From NCBI GenBank assembly GCA_034429475.1, contig DAOUGD010000250.1, positions 33,964-97,963 on the forward strand: DNA of 64,000 bases, read 5' to 3'. Made by a program: the position numbers and the translations under genes. The notes under the pieces are model-generated. The model was not told where the DNA came from, made no database searches, and saw nothing but the letters and a program-made list of their open reading frames with translations. Source of the DNA: JAKQHY01 sp034429475. Lineage in GTDB: Bacteria; Chloroflexota; Anaerolineae; B4-G1; SLSP01. Positions 24,801 through 33,839 of this stretch are shown piece after piece (position 1 is the first letter of the stretch; every line of letters begins with the position of its first letter).

Positions 24801-27800
24801 GGTCTACGCCGTGTTGGACAACGGCTATAGCGCCGCCGTGCAGGTAGGAACCATCAACGCTGCGGTGGATGCGGACAACGATGTGGTATCCGGCGCCCTC
24901 GATGTGCCGTGGTTCTCCGAAGGCTTGCCGGTCAGGTGCGAAATTCACGAGGAAAATGCGCCGGGCATCGAAATTCAGAACGTCGATCCCCAGGGCGGCG
25001 CGTTCTTCTGCGACTTCGGCGGCATGTGGGACATTCAGCCCGGTCAGAACGTGGCGGTGCGCTACGCCGAACCGGACGGCAACCAGGTGATGGCCCGCCC
25101 CGCCAATCCCGCGCCGCGCCTGCGCGTGGAAAAATGGCTGGAAAGCGGCAATCCCGGCGAGAATAGCAATGCAACTTTCTACGTGCAATACCGTAACGAG
25201 GGCGACGACGCGGCCGAGAATGTCGTCATCACCGACACGCTGCAAGGGATGACCTACATCACCGACACCTCCGGCTTCACGCACACCGGCAGCGGCGACC
25301 AGATCGTCCTGGACTTGGGGACGGTCGCGCCGGGTGAGTGGATTTACTTCTACGTCTTTGCCGAGGTCACGGCGGGGGCGGGCGAGCGCGTCACCAACAC
25401 CGTCCAGATCGCCACCAGCGATCCCTACGATCAGGGCGACCCGTCAGAGAAATGGCGCGAGTGGAGCGGCGACGTGCAGCCCAACGATACGACCCTTAAC
25501 ATCGGCAAGCAGTCGTGGACCGGCGACCCTGCGGCCGGCTACGCCATGATCTTCCAACTCAGCTCGTGCAACAACGGCGGCACGGGCAGCCTGGCGGTAA
25601 CGATCACCGATACGCTGCACCCCTCCATGACGCTCCAAACCTGGTGGAGCGACAATCCCGGATGGCGCGAAGTCAGCCGTGGCGCGCAAGAACTGGTTCT
25701 CGCCAAACCCACGCTGCCGGGCTGGCGTTGCGAGAACGTCTATGTCCGCGCTACGGTAGATGCGGAGGCCGAGTCGGGGATGTTCATCTCCAACACAGCC
25801 ACAATCTACGCGGCCAACGATCTCAGCACCGGCGACGATGAAGCCGGGTGGGGCGGCCACGTCGCCGCGCCGCGTCGCAATCTGCTGGTTGACAAGTATT
25901 GGAACTGGGGGCAACTGACCCCCGGCGGCGAATTGCGCTACAACCTCAACTACAACAACACCGGCAACGTCCCGGTGGGCGCGTTCCGCATCACCGACAC
26001 GCTGCCGGTGAGCACGACCTTCGTCAGCGCGTGGCAGGATAATCACCCCTTCACGCCGACTCTCATTGATGACGGTATGGTGGTGTGGGAGTTTGCCGGG
26101 CTGGATAACGGCTACGCTAACGGGTTCGAGGTAATCCTGAGGGTGGATGCTGACGCTATCCCCGGTACGCTGCTGGTCAACACCGCCGAGATTTCCTGTC
26201 TGCCGGGCGAAGAGACTTGCGACGACAACGTCAGAAGTTGGACCGAGACACTCCTCAACCACGGCCCGAACCTGCGCGTGACCAAGTGGGGCGACTGGCA
26301 CGGCGACCGGCCGGGGCACGCCCGGTATGAATTCCATGTGGAGAACGTGGGGGACGTTGCTGTCGCGCAGGCTGTCATCACGGATACCTACCCCATGGTA
26401 ATGACATTGGAAGGGGGGATTGACGTAGATTGGGGCCGCGTGGCGGATTATACGGAGAATGCTGCGGAACACTGGCTCCAACTCACGCTTAACGATGTAG
26501 GCCCCGGCTACCGGCTGGATATCCGTTTCAATACCACGATGGAGGAACCGGTGGCCGAGGGACTGATCCTCACCAACACGGTTGCTGTCGCGCCGGTCGC
26601 GGGCGATACCAACCCCGCCGACGACAGTACGGATTACGTCCTCACCACCGGCCCCGATCTCTACGTCGAGAAGACGCTGGTCGGCGGCGCGTTGCTGCCC
26701 GGCGAACTGGTCACCTTCAGCCTGCGCTTCGGCAACGACCAGCCGGGTCACACCTGGTGGTGGAATATGGAGGGTAACACGCGGCTCACGGACATTCTGC
26801 CGGCGGGCCTGACGTACGTTTCCGCGCACCTGCGTTACTGCGGCGGCTCTGAGTGGTGCGCGCGTCCCCCTGATGTGCGACTCGATCCGATCCAGGTGTG
26901 GTGGTTTGATCCCCTCAACGCCGGCGCGTGGAATGAGCTTTACCTGACCGCCCGCATCACGGACACAGCTACCGGGCGGGAGACTTTCACCAACACGGCT
27001 CAAATTGCCAGCAACCAACCTGCCGACGATACCGACCCCGACTCCACCAACAACTACGCGACGCTCACGCTGCCCATTGACCTGCCGTACTTTGAGGTCA
27101 GCAAGGACTACGAGAGTACAACCGTCGCCGGAACGCCCATCACCTACACCCTGACGGTGACGAACAGCGGCAATCGCGTGGGCACAGGCGTCATCCTCAG
27201 CGACACCATTCCACAGGGCTTGGGAAACCCCGGCGGCGGGACGCTTGAGTTTGGCGCGGCTCGCTGGCTTTTCGCCATGATCGGCGTGGACGAGACAGCG
27301 ACGGCGGAATTGACCGGCCTCCTGCCCTGCGCCGGCAGCGTCGTCAACGCTGACTACCGCGTCGTCACCAGCGACCAGGGCGTGGGCAGCGCCGTGGGCG
27401 CGCCGGTCGTCCTGAACGTTCTCGCCCCCACCCTCGTTGCCGACCTGGAGCAGAGCGCCGCCAGCGCCGTGGTCAGCGCGACGTTGTCTTTCACCGGCAG
27501 CGCCGCCACGAATGGCCCGGCGGTCGCGGCGTGGGCCTGGGACTTCGGCGACGACAGCGCGCCGGCCATGACGCCCAACGCCGTCCACACCTACGTCACC
27601 GACGGCGTCTTCCCTGTCACCCTCACCGTCACCGACACGTGCGGCTACACCGCGACGGCCACCAGCGCGGTCACGGTCACGCCGCCAGCGCTCGTGGCGA
27701 GCTTCATCCAGAGCGCGGCGCAGGTCAGGCCGGGTGACACGGTCACGTTCACCAGCACCAGCACAACCGATGCGCCGCCTATCGTCGCGTGGGCCTGGGA

Positions 27801-27996
27801 CTTCAGCGACGACGCTACGTTGAAATTGGGGGCGATCGTGACGCATACCTATCTCACGGAGGGGACTTTCACCGTTACCCTGACGGTCAGCGATAGCCTG
27901 GGCTACCACGCTGTCGCGGCCTCGGTCGTCACGGTCAGTCAGGATCAGGTCTTCGTCTACCTGCCGCTGGTGTTGCGGGATTATCCGCCGCAATAA
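21817..27996 (+). CDS. Giant secreted DUF11/PKD surface protein with YLPLVLR tail
   Basis: A 2,059-residue exported protein. The signal peptide spans about residues 1-40 (TGLGSLLLLVTLLLL, then a cleavage region SAHAAD). From about residue 240, ten DUF11-type beta-sandwiches follow, each opening with a version of LRVTKWGDW or LNVDKW and containing VVITDTLP about 40 residues later. A different beta-rich block sits between the fourth and fifth. Two PKD domains (about 1872-1950 and 1952-2045) carry AWAWDFGDDSAP and AWAWDFSDDATL. The protein ends VFVYLPLVLRDYPPQ. The likely role is a cell-surface stalk or adhesin; no catalytic domain is visible. AAGGAGG lies 5 bp before the chosen ATG, and an in-frame extension upstream lacks such support. 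Confidence 0.85.
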   Translation: MRTKRFTFTLTTGLGSLLLLVTLLLLSPTQPGSAHAADVTPGETALGVRAPLDPDPPFSPARLLGPTQSPRIFARYYADGRNDVFGFNAVASGTVLITITHPTEGIIATGSTIAGTCNGCNPTDYQLDFPDWTLTAGVSVTVDAGPGMVESVEVVSITGDPDAETDIVIGDAPAGGQMNAFVQRPGNQADINDVQVDVSGVYTLDFAAVGWDILPGDEFHVYYHAPGGHNVESVFWLPAPVLSINKWHVSGFARPGGKLVYGIGYWNDGGMVATDVVITDTLPVSTTWAGDTSGLTPDIGANGVITWHIGSLPDEGIYGNWGVFFVTLDVAADMPTGEGVIPSNCATISTSTPGDANPDDNTACSGSVDVWNSDVGLNVDKWPSPGDPTPGQEFDYTLRWCSDYGANFGPVWLTDTLPVSTTVVGWSTDEWWGQMLWTEVVTTGGQFALYAPGLPGDWCEHITLRLRVDPAAPEELLLSNHVIVTTPGDAQPDNNERLNEDARTSNPRLDLHLDKSLNSGRLVPGGWINYFLWYGNQGNMAAPVVITETVPTGLTFDSAWWGGGQPGADEPLPAPVVVGDQLVWDLSELPVNGSRWFHIQMAITDTLQAGDLITNCADLSINDGERTPEDNHRCYTVKLNSPGPNLRVTKESWWNGNRQLGYRISFFNLGDETVSNVWITDTLPTGVAWEGWYNLNFDSNRLAEEALPGDVLAWRFTELYPGDNGNLEFNTNLDEPGAPVRWYTNTVEITVPDGDVNPADNAGETVDFSGGEVEWVDVDVYRTRIWGCAPQGPVTVTTAAAEVIFGNDWNENNFPDTFDPGDVVTVTAGAGRYPVVITIPDPFTGQIDSVADTVWGQIDALDHAQVEVDLWNIGSQWTETDAQGHYSVTYPDIPHGAQGDVGYWTEIAYASVGFHHRLVNLDLTVTVDYSDNGVDSTYERGHTGWVTVTSNLTTEIKATVEVTTEQWPSWNGGSGFSTHHHPWAPSQPDIQPGDWVYAVLDNGYSAAVQVGTINAAVDADNDVVSGALDVPWFSEGLPVRCEIHEENAPGIEIQNVDPQGGAFFCDFGGMWDIQPGQNVAVRYAEPDGNQVMARPANPAPRLRVEKWLESGNPGENSNATFYVQYRNEGDDAAENVVITDTLQGMTYITDTSGFTHTGSGDQIVLDLGTVAPGEWIYFYVFAEVTAGAGERVTNTVQIATSDPYDQGDPSEKWREWSGDVQPNDTTLNIGKQSWTGDPAAGYAMIFQLSSCNNGGTGSLAVTITDTLHPSMTLQTWWSDNPGWREVSRGAQELVLAKPTLPGWRCENVYVRATVDAEAESGMFISNTATIYAANDLSTGDDEAGWGGHVAAPRRNLLVDKYWNWGQLTPGGELRYNLNYNNTGNVPVGAFRITDTLPVSTTFVSAWQDNHPFTPTLIDDGMVVWEFAGLDNGYANGFEVILRVDADAIPGTLLVNTAEISCLPGEETCDDNVRSWTETLLNHGPNLRVTKWGDWHGDRPGHARYEFHVENVGDVAVAQAVITDTYPMVMTLEGGIDVDWGRVADYTENAAEHWLQLTLNDVGPGYRLDIRFNTTMEEPVAEGLILTNTVAVAPVAGDTNPADDSTDYVLTTGPDLYVEKTLVGGALLPGELVTFSLRFGNDQPGHTWWWNMEGNTRLTDILPAGLTYVSAHLRYCGGSEWCARPPDVRLDPIQVWWFDPLNAGAWNELYLTARITDTATGRETFTNTAQIASNQPADDTDPDSTNNYATLTLPIDLPYFEVSKDYESTTVAGTPITYTLTVTNSGNRVGTGVILSDTIPQGLGNPGGGTLEFGAARWLFAMIGVDETATAELTGLLPCAGSVVNADYRVVTSDQGVGSAVGAPVVLNVLAPTLVADLEQSAASAVVSATLSFTGSAATNGPAVAAWAWDFGDDSAPAMTPNAVHTYVTDGVFPVTLTVTDTCGYTATATSAVTVTPPALVASFIQSAAQVRPGDTVTFTSTSTTDAPPIVAWAWDFSDDATLKLGAIVTHTYLTEGTFTVTLTVSDSLGYHAVAASVVTVSQDQVFVYLPLVLRDYPPQ

Positions 27997-28008
27997 GCTG
28001 CCCTACAC

Positions 28009-28048
28009 AACGGGAGAGGGACTTTGCGCGCAAAGCCCCTCTCCCGTT
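28009..28048. terminator. Long hairpin after the giant DUF11 gene
   Basis: AACGGGAGAGGG pairs with CCCTCTCCCGTT, and the loop itself contains CTTTGC-GC-GCAAAG. It begins 12 bp after the stop. No T-run follows, so termination strength is uncertain. Confidence 0.65.
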
Positions 28049-28246
28049 CCCCCCTACATCCGCCCAGACCCTTCCTCAGAAACCGATTCTAGCCACACAA
28101 TTCAAACAGGAATGCGGCGCGACGGGAGACTGATAAGATCCTGCAATAGCGATTTTTAACTTTCCGGGTATTATTGAGCGAAGGAAGGTAGGAAAATCTA
28201 TGCCCAATTCCTCATTGCAAGATCATGGTGACCACAGGAGACCCGC

Positions 28247-30478
28247 GTGAGCAACACCAAACCCCCCTCATGTTGGCTGATTGTGTCCATCTATATCTTC
28301 ATCCTCGCCCTGTTGAGTTGGTCCATCGTCCGGTTTGATCTGCCAGACAGTCTGCTGCTCATCGGTGTCGTGCCCTGTGTGTTATCGGCCTTTTTCTACA
28401 GTCGGGGAATTTACTGGATTATGTGTATCACGCTCGCCGTGATGGCTATCTGGGTTACATCCCTGGTTTCCGGCAATTTCGTCAGCTCGCTGGTCACGAT
28501 CGCGATGGCCTCGTTCAGCGGGCTGGCGATGGCGGAGGGCGTGCGGGCGTTGGTCACAGCCCGGGCGCGCGCCGAAGACGCCTTGCAGCGCAGCGAAGAA
28601 CGCCTGCGCACGCTGATCAATGCTACCCCCGATATCATCTGCTTCAAAGACGGCGCGGGGCGCTGGCTAGAAGCCAACCGGGCCGATCTCGAACTCTTCG
28701 AATTGCAAACGGTGGACTATCACGGCAAGACTGACGCCGAGCTGGCGCCGTTCAGCCCTTTTTACCGCGACGCCTTCCTCACCTGCGAGCAGACAGACGA
28801 AACCGCCTGGCTTCAGGGCGCGACCTCACGCGGCGAGGAACGGATTCCCGTTCCCGATGGGAGCGCCCGCGTCTACGATGTCATCAAGACGCCGCTTTTT
28901 CACGCCCACGGTGGCCGCCGTGGCCTGGTGGTGCTGGGCCGTGACATCACAGAACGCAAGCGCGCGGAAGAAGCGTTGCGCGAAAGTGAGGAGAAATACC
29001 GGTTTTTGTTTGATAACGCCGGCGACGTGATCCTCATCCATGACGAAGAAGCGCGGATATTGGCCTTCAACAAACTGACCATCGAGCGGCTTGGGTACAC
29101 GCCGGAAGAGCTGCTATCCATGACGATCCATCAAATAGATACACCGGAGCAAAGTCGGCAGGTGGCGGGCCGAATCGAACAGGTGCTGGAGCAAGGACAG
29201 ATTGCCTTTGAAACCGTGTTACAGCGCAAGGACGGCTCGTATGTCTCGATGGAGGTTCGCACCCGACGCATCCTTTGGGACGACAAGCCGGCGCTGATGA
29301 GCATTGGACGCGACATTACTGAGCGCAAACAAGCCGAGGAAGCCCTGGTCCGCTACCGCGATCATCTGGAGGAGTTGGTCCAGACCCGCACTGCCGAAGT
29401 ACAACGCCAGTACGCGCAGTTAGGCACCATCTTGCGCAGCGCCGGCGACGCCATTTGTATGACCGATCCTGAGTGGCGCATCTTGTACATCAACCCGGCC
29501 TTCACCACCTTGACTGGCTATCTGGCAGACGAGGTGCTGGCCCGGAATATGTGTGACTTGAGCGTGATGGTGGATTGCGCCTCACACTTGTCGGCCATTC
29601 TCCCGGTCCTGAATCAGGGGAAGCTCTGGCAAGGAGAAATGCTGGGTCAGCGCAAGGATGGCCGGAACTACACGGCAGAGTTCATCGTCGCGCCGGTGCA
29701 TGACGACGCCGGACAAGTCAGCGGTTACGTCTTTACCCACCACGACGTCAGCCAGGCCAAAGACCTGGAACGCGCGCGCGATCAGTTCATCACCAACGTC
29801 TCCCATCAATTCCTCACCCCCCTCACCCCGCTCAAGACCGGCATCTACCTGCTCCGCCGCACGCTCGTCTCGGAAAAACAGCAGCAACAGTTGACCGCGA
29901 TGGAGACGGCCATAGACTGGCTCATCCATCTGGTCAAGGACACACTGGAAATCTCAACGTTGGACAGTGGCAAAGGCGTCACGACCTGGGAACCGGTTTC
30001 CCTGCTGGACATCGTTGATGAAGTGCTGAAGCGTCACCAACGCCAGGCGCAGCAGGGCGAACTGGCCCTCACCGCCGCGCCGATCCCCGCCGATTTGCCG
30101 CCCGTGCAGGGCGATCCCGCGCGGTTGATCCAGGCATTGGGCGAGCTGGTGGAAAACGCAGTGACCTTTACTCCTGCCGGAGGACAGATTAACGTGGCGG
30201 TGCGGTCCGACAACCGCCATGGTGAAACCTGGGTCGCGGTGGCGGTGCAAGACAACGGCCCCGGCATACCCCCGGAAGAGCTGCCGCGACTGTTTGAACG
30301 CTTTTTCCGAGGACGCCTGGCCGAGCCGGGTCACATTGCTGGCATCGGGTTGGGGCTGTGCATCGCCCAGAAAATCGCCCAGGCGCACGGCGGCAACATC
30401 ACCGTCGAGAGTACGGTGGGGCAGGGCAGCACCTTCACCCTATGGCTACGGGCGGCGACCGGCGGCGCGGCGCGGTAA
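28247..30478 (+). CDS. Membrane sensor histidine kinase with three PAS domains
   Basis: A 743-residue sensor kinase with a GTG start after CAGGAG. Three hydrophobic segments (about residues 9-90) anchor it in the membrane. Three PAS domains follow (about 115-235, 243-361 and 391-505), each ending in a PAC-type strand such as GRDITERKRAEEAL. The HisKA dimerisation helix contains the phospho-acceptor H520 (NVSHQFLTPLTPLK). The ATPase domain (about 615-741) has the N box (GELVENAVTF), G1 (DNGPGIP), F box (FERFFRG) and G2 (GIGLGLCIA). There is no receiver domain and no response regulator gene next to it, so it is an orphan kinase. The stimulus is unknown. Confidence 0.9.
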   Translation: MSNTKPPSCWLIVSIYIFILALLSWSIVRFDLPDSLLLIGVVPCVLSAFFYSRGIYWIMCITLAVMAIWVTSLVSGNFVSSLVTIAMASFSGLAMAEGVRALVTARARAEDALQRSEERLRTLINATPDIICFKDGAGRWLEANRADLELFELQTVDYHGKTDAELAPFSPFYRDAFLTCEQTDETAWLQGATSRGEERIPVPDGSARVYDVIKTPLFHAHGGRRGLVVLGRDITERKRAEEALRESEEKYRFLFDNAGDVILIHDEEARILAFNKLTIERLGYTPEELLSMTIHQIDTPEQSRQVAGRIEQVLEQGQIAFETVLQRKDGSYVSMEVRTRRILWDDKPALMSIGRDITERKQAEEALVRYRDHLEELVQTRTAEVQRQYAQLGTILRSAGDAICMTDPEWRILYINPAFTTLTGYLADEVLARNMCDLSVMVDCASHLSAILPVLNQGKLWQGEMLGQRKDGRNYTAEFIVAPVHDDAGQVSGYVFTHHDVSQAKDLERARDQFITNVSHQFLTPLTPLKTGIYLLRRTLVSEKQQQQLTAMETAIDWLIHLVKDTLEISTLDSGKGVTTWEPVSLLDIVDEVLKRHQRQAQQGELALTAAPIPADLPPVQGDPARLIQALGELVENAVTFTPAGGQINVAVRSDNRHGETWVAVAVQDNGPGIPPEELPRLFERFFRGRLAEPGHIAGIGLGLCIAQKIAQAHGGNITVESTVGQGSTFTLWLRAATGGAAR

Positions 30479-30495
30479 TCGCGGCGCGCCAGCCC

Positions 30496-32307
30496 TCAAG
30501 GCGCGGCGCGCAACACCAGCGGCAGGTACAAGGGATAGAGCCGCTCGACGATGCGCACGGTGAGCGGCACGACGAATGGGCTTTGCAGCACCGGCGGCGC
30601 GGTAGTCAACGTAATAGCGCCGGTGTAAATGCCGACGGGGAGGCCGCGCGGGTCAACCGTAACCCTGAACGCGCTCAGTTGCATGGAGAACGACTCGTAC
30701 CACACACTGATGGTGGGGGCGGCGCTGAACGTGATCCCCTGCGTGGCCGTGACCAGGCTCCAATCGAACGGGTAGTCGCCGACGTTTTCCACAATCACAG
30801 TCGTGGCGGCCGGGTGAGTGTCCGAGACGGCCATCATCCATCCCAGGGTGGCGGGTCTTACGCTCATCCCCCAACGGCCGATGACGTTGAGAGTCAGCGG
30901 AATCGTGAGGGGATTGCCGGGCATACAATCTGCCGCGGCCGTCACGGTGACGACGCCGGTGTACGTCCCGGTCAGCAAGTCGCGCGCGTCCACCACAATC
31001 TGGAAGCTCTCCCCGGCAACTCCCCCGGTCACGGTGACGCTGAACGGCAGTCCCTGCGCCGCCGTACCGAGAGTCCACGTGAAGGGGCGCTCGCCGGTGT
31101 TCTCCACCGTGACCGTCTCAGTGAAGAGCGCCCGATCCCGCAGGTGGACGTTCCACTCAAAGGTGATGGGGGTCACGCGCATCCCCTGCACATACCACGG
31201 ACAGGGGCGCTTGGGCATCTCTTGCAAACCCGTATACGCCAGACGCGGGCTGCCATCGGGCTTCAGCACCGAAAACCACCGGAGTGGATCACATGGCGCC
31301 ATCCATGCACTCGGCAGGGTCGCAAAGTCCAGGTTGGAGACCAGCATCACCTGCATCCAGGGCCAGTGGGCGTCCGCGTAAGCGAAGGCGCGGGTGAGGT
31401 AGGTACTCTGGCTGATGGCGCTGCCCTGCTGCCACGCGAATCCCCCACTGTCCCACTCCGGGTCACATTCCACGCCCTCTTCGTCGGAATCCAGCAGCCA
31501 GCCGAACTCCGTCGCCCAGACCGGCTTGTCGCCATCGCCGTGCGCCGCCATGACCGCATAAATATCCTCGGCGCGCCGGAAATTGTTGACGCCCCAGCCA
31601 TAGGCTTTGTCTTCCGGCGGGCCGCCAAAGCCGTAGTTGTGGAGGCTGATGGCATCGAAGTAGCCGTGCAGTCCCGCGTCGTACATGGCCTCGAGGTAGG
31701 TCACGTCGTTGATCGCGTGGACGCTGTCCCCGCCGGTGGGCGCAAGGCCGCCGGCAACGACGATCACGGCCGGATCGCCGGCCTTCGCGCCGACGTAGGC
31801 CCGTGTAACCATTTCCGTGTAACGCACGGCATCCAGGGGTTGGCCGGCCCACTGAAAATCAAGGTTGGGTTCGTTCCACACCTCAAGGGCGACCCGGTAG
31901 CCGTTGCCGCAGGCCGCGCGCTGCTGCCCCACGTACTCCGCCAGCGCCTGGAAGAACGCCTGCCACCCCGCCATCTCGCTATCCTGGATGGGCTGCCAGT
32001 TATCAGAGGCCCGCTCAACGCGCAGCACCAGGTTGAGTTGGTTATTGCACGCCTCGTCCAACCGCCATTTCACGGTATCCCAGTTGTAGACACCGTCGCG
32101 GTCGGGATCAACATCATTCCAGCGAGCAAAATATTTGAACCAGTCGAAGCCCGCGTCGCTCACCGCGCTCATGTGAGCTGGGTCGGCAGGATAGCCGAGC
32201 ATCATCCCATAGCCGAGGTGCGGCCCCGTCTCCTGAGCGCGCGCAGGGATAACCCACCCCAGCCAGCCGACCACGGCCAAACACAGCGCAACCCCAAGCT
32301 TACGCAT
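30496..32307 (-). CDS. Secreted clan GH-A glycoside hydrolase-like protein with YLPLVLR tail
   Basis: A 603-residue exported protein. The signal peptide is MRKLGVALCLAVVGWLGW, with cleavage near PARA-QE. A TIM barrel (about 30-350) carries the paired clan GH-A residues: acid/base E146 in LEVWNEPN and nucleophile E267 in WATEFGW, with SLHNYGFGG between. This resembles GH5/GH39-type enzymes, but the exact family is not resolved. Two Ig-like or BACON-like modules follow (FTWTLGTAAQGLPFSV, FDWSLVTATQGITF). The C-terminus is LYLPLVLRAAP. The substrate is probably an extracellular polysaccharide. A good promoter lies at 32348-32375. Confidence 0.82.
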   Translation of the reverse strand: MRKLGVALCLAVVGWLGWVIPARAQETGPHLGYGMMLGYPADPAHMSAVSDAGFDWFKYFARWNDVDPDRDGVYNWDTVKWRLDEACNNQLNLVLRVERASDNWQPIQDSEMAGWQAFFQALAEYVGQQRAACGNGYRVALEVWNEPNLDFQWAGQPLDAVRYTEMVTRAYVGAKAGDPAVIVVAGGLAPTGGDSVHAINDVTYLEAMYDAGLHGYFDAISLHNYGFGGPPEDKAYGWGVNNFRRAEDIYAVMAAHGDGDKPVWATEFGWLLDSDEEGVECDPEWDSGGFAWQQGSAISQSTYLTRAFAYADAHWPWMQVMLVSNLDFATLPSAWMAPCDPLRWFSVLKPDGSPRLAYTGLQEMPKRPCPWYVQGMRVTPITFEWNVHLRDRALFTETVTVENTGERPFTWTLGTAAQGLPFSVTVTGGVAGESFQIVVDARDLLTGTYTGVVTVTAAADCMPGNPLTIPLTLNVIGRWGMSVRPATLGWMMAVSDTHPAATTVIVENVGDYPFDWSLVTATQGITFSAAPTISVWYESFSMQLSAFRVTVDPRGLPVGIYTGAITLTTAPPVLQSPFVVPLTVRIVERLYPLYLPLVLRAAP

Positions 32308-32347
32308 TTTACACCTCCATGTTGGAACAGGGGACTTAGTTGCTCAC

Positions 32348-32375
32348 GTTATAGTCAAACCGTGGCGGCTGTCAA
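32348..32375 (-). promoter_or_regulatory. Promoter of the clan GH-A hydrolase gene
   Basis: On the minus strand TTGACA (32375-32370), a 16-bp spacer and TATAAC (32353-32348), about 40 bp before the ATG at 32307. Confidence 0.65.
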
Positions 32376-32401
32376 TTCGGCGCGGGGAAACTTCTGCGCG
32401 A

Positions 32402-32433
32402 ATAAAAACGGACCGGTGAATCACCGGCCCGTT
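32402..32433 (-). terminator. Intrinsic terminator of the three-DUF11 gene
   Basis: On the minus strand ACGGGCCGGTGA-TTCACCGGTCCGT folds with one mismatch and is followed by TTTTTATT. It lies 37 bp after the stop of the gene at 32470-33744. Confidence 0.82.
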
Positions 32434-32469
32434 CTCAGGTATGCGCCAAGCGTGTGGGAAATGAAATTT

Positions 32470-33744
32470 CTAGTCGTGGTAGGCGCGCAGCATAAGGGGA
32501 AGGTAGATCGTGCGGAAAATGACCATATTCTCAAATTCCGCCGTGCTCCCATAAACATCAGGCCCCGGCGCTGCAATCTCTGCCGCATTGTGCAAAATAC
32601 GTATTGGCATACCCTGCGCCGTGACCGTGATCACAGCCATCCCGGTTTCGTTGGGAGCGATGGTGGGGATTTCCCACACAACCCGTGTGTTGCTGAGGAG
32701 TGTGGGGGGCGTCGGCACAGTTCCCACCACCGTCACATCGGCGGGCAGGGTGTCGGTCAGCCGGACCGAAGTGGCGACGTGATTTCCGATGTTTTGATAG
32801 GTGAGGGTGTAAACCATGGGTTCGTTGATGTAAGTCTGCGCCGGCGCGCCGGTCTTGGTCAGGTATAAGATTGCTCCTTCCGAGACGACCTGCGTGGCAA
32901 ACAACTCGGACGTGATGGGCAACTCATCGGCGGTCGCCATAGCCGTGTTGGTAATCACCCCAATCGTAGTCGGCGACGTCACCACGAGCGTCGCCATCCA
33001 CGTCTCCCCTACCTCCAACGTTCCCACCGTCCACCGCAGTAACGGCAGCGTCACCTCCGCCGGCGCCGGGGTCGCCGATTGGTAAATCACGTCGCCCGGC
33101 AGAAGGTCCAAGACTGTAATGTTCCGAACCGGAACTTCACCGGTATTTTCGCACTGCAATTGATATACCAATTCCCCCTCTTTCAGCACGACGGGATAAC
33201 CGGTTTTGGTGAGAACCAGTTCACGCACGGGGGGCGCGACGATCGTGTGGACTGAAGCGTGCGTCGGCGTGACCCCGTCGGCGGTGACGATAGCGTGGTT
33301 GTACAGCTCGTCAAACCCTTCTTGCACTATGCCATACACGACGACTTCCACCGGTGTTGTCCCCGGCCCAATCGAAGGCGCATTGAAGGTCAAGACGCCG
33401 TCGGCGTAGCTAGCGTAGGAGGGGTTGGTCGAGATGAGCTGAATCCCGGCCGGCAGGAAATCGTAGAGACGCACGTTGAACGCCTGCGACCCGGCATTGG
33501 TGTTGGCGTAGCGCAACGTGTAAATCACCGTCTGGCCGGGGCGTGGGGAAGTCAGGTTGGCTTCCTTAGAAATCGTCAAAGCCGGATTGCCTATCGGGCT
33601 TTCAAAAGTCAACAGCGCCGGCTTCAAGGACGATGCCTGGAGTGTTTCCGTTGGCAGCCCCCACACCAACGCCAGCCACAATCCAACCAAACCACCCAAG
33701 ATCAACCAGGTTCTCAAAATACGGTTTCTTTTTTCAGATAACAT
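32470..33744 (-). CDS. Secreted three-DUF11 protein with YLPLMLR tail
   Basis: A 424-residue exported protein with an N-terminal signal/anchor (ILRTWLILGGLVGLWLALVW). Three DUF11 modules follow, opening at LTISKEANLT, LVLTKTGYPV and LYLTKTGAPA and each containing a version of VRLTDTLPADV. The C-terminus is FRTIYLPLMLRAYHD, the tail shared with the proteins at 2086, 21817 and 30496. There is no enzymatic domain; a structural or adhesive surface role is likely. AAGGAGGG precedes the ATG. It is transcribed leftwards, upstream of the clan GH-A hydrolase gene but separated from it by a terminator and a new promoter. Confidence 0.84.
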   Translation of the reverse strand: MLSEKRNRILRTWLILGGLVGLWLALVWGLPTETLQASSLKPALLTFESPIGNPALTISKEANLTSPRPGQTVIYTLRYANTNAGSQAFNVRLYDFLPAGIQLISTNPSYASYADGVLTFNAPSIGPGTTPVEVVVYGIVQEGFDELYNHAIVTADGVTPTHASVHTIVAPPVRELVLTKTGYPVVLKEGELVYQLQCENTGEVPVRNITVLDLLPGDVIYQSATPAPAEVTLPLLRWTVGTLEVGETWMATLVVTSPTTIGVITNTAMATADELPITSELFATQVVSEGAILYLTKTGAPAQTYINEPMVYTLTYQNIGNHVATSVRLTDTLPADVTVVGTVPTPPTLLSNTRVVWEIPTIAPNETGMAVITVTAQGMPIRILHNAAEIAAPGPDVYGSTAEFENMVIFRTIYLPLMLRAYHD

Positions 33745-33782
33745 AGTCCCTCCTTACTAAAATGGTGAAAGTGATTTAACAA

Positions 33783-33809
33783 CACGCCCCCGCCGTGGGC
33801 GGGGGCGTG
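33783..33809 (-). terminator. Hairpin terminator of the ytxH unit
   Basis: CACGCCCCCGCC and GGCGGGGGCGTG pair perfectly across a 3-base loop. On the minus strand the hairpin is followed by TTGTTAAAT. It lies about 30 bp after the stop at 33840. Confidence 0.75.
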
Positions 33810-33839
33810 AGTTTACTATTCAGTGGAAACGAGAAACCC

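Noticed and set aside
25444..27993. 849-codon reverse frame opposite the giant DUF11 gene
   Set aside because: Shadow of a repetitive GC-rich gene; the plus strand has signal peptide, domains, promoter and Shine-Dalgarno.
30358..32868. 836-codon plus-strand frame opposite the clan GH-A hydrolase gene
   Set aside because: No initiation signals; the opposite strand has catalytic motifs, signal peptide and promoter.
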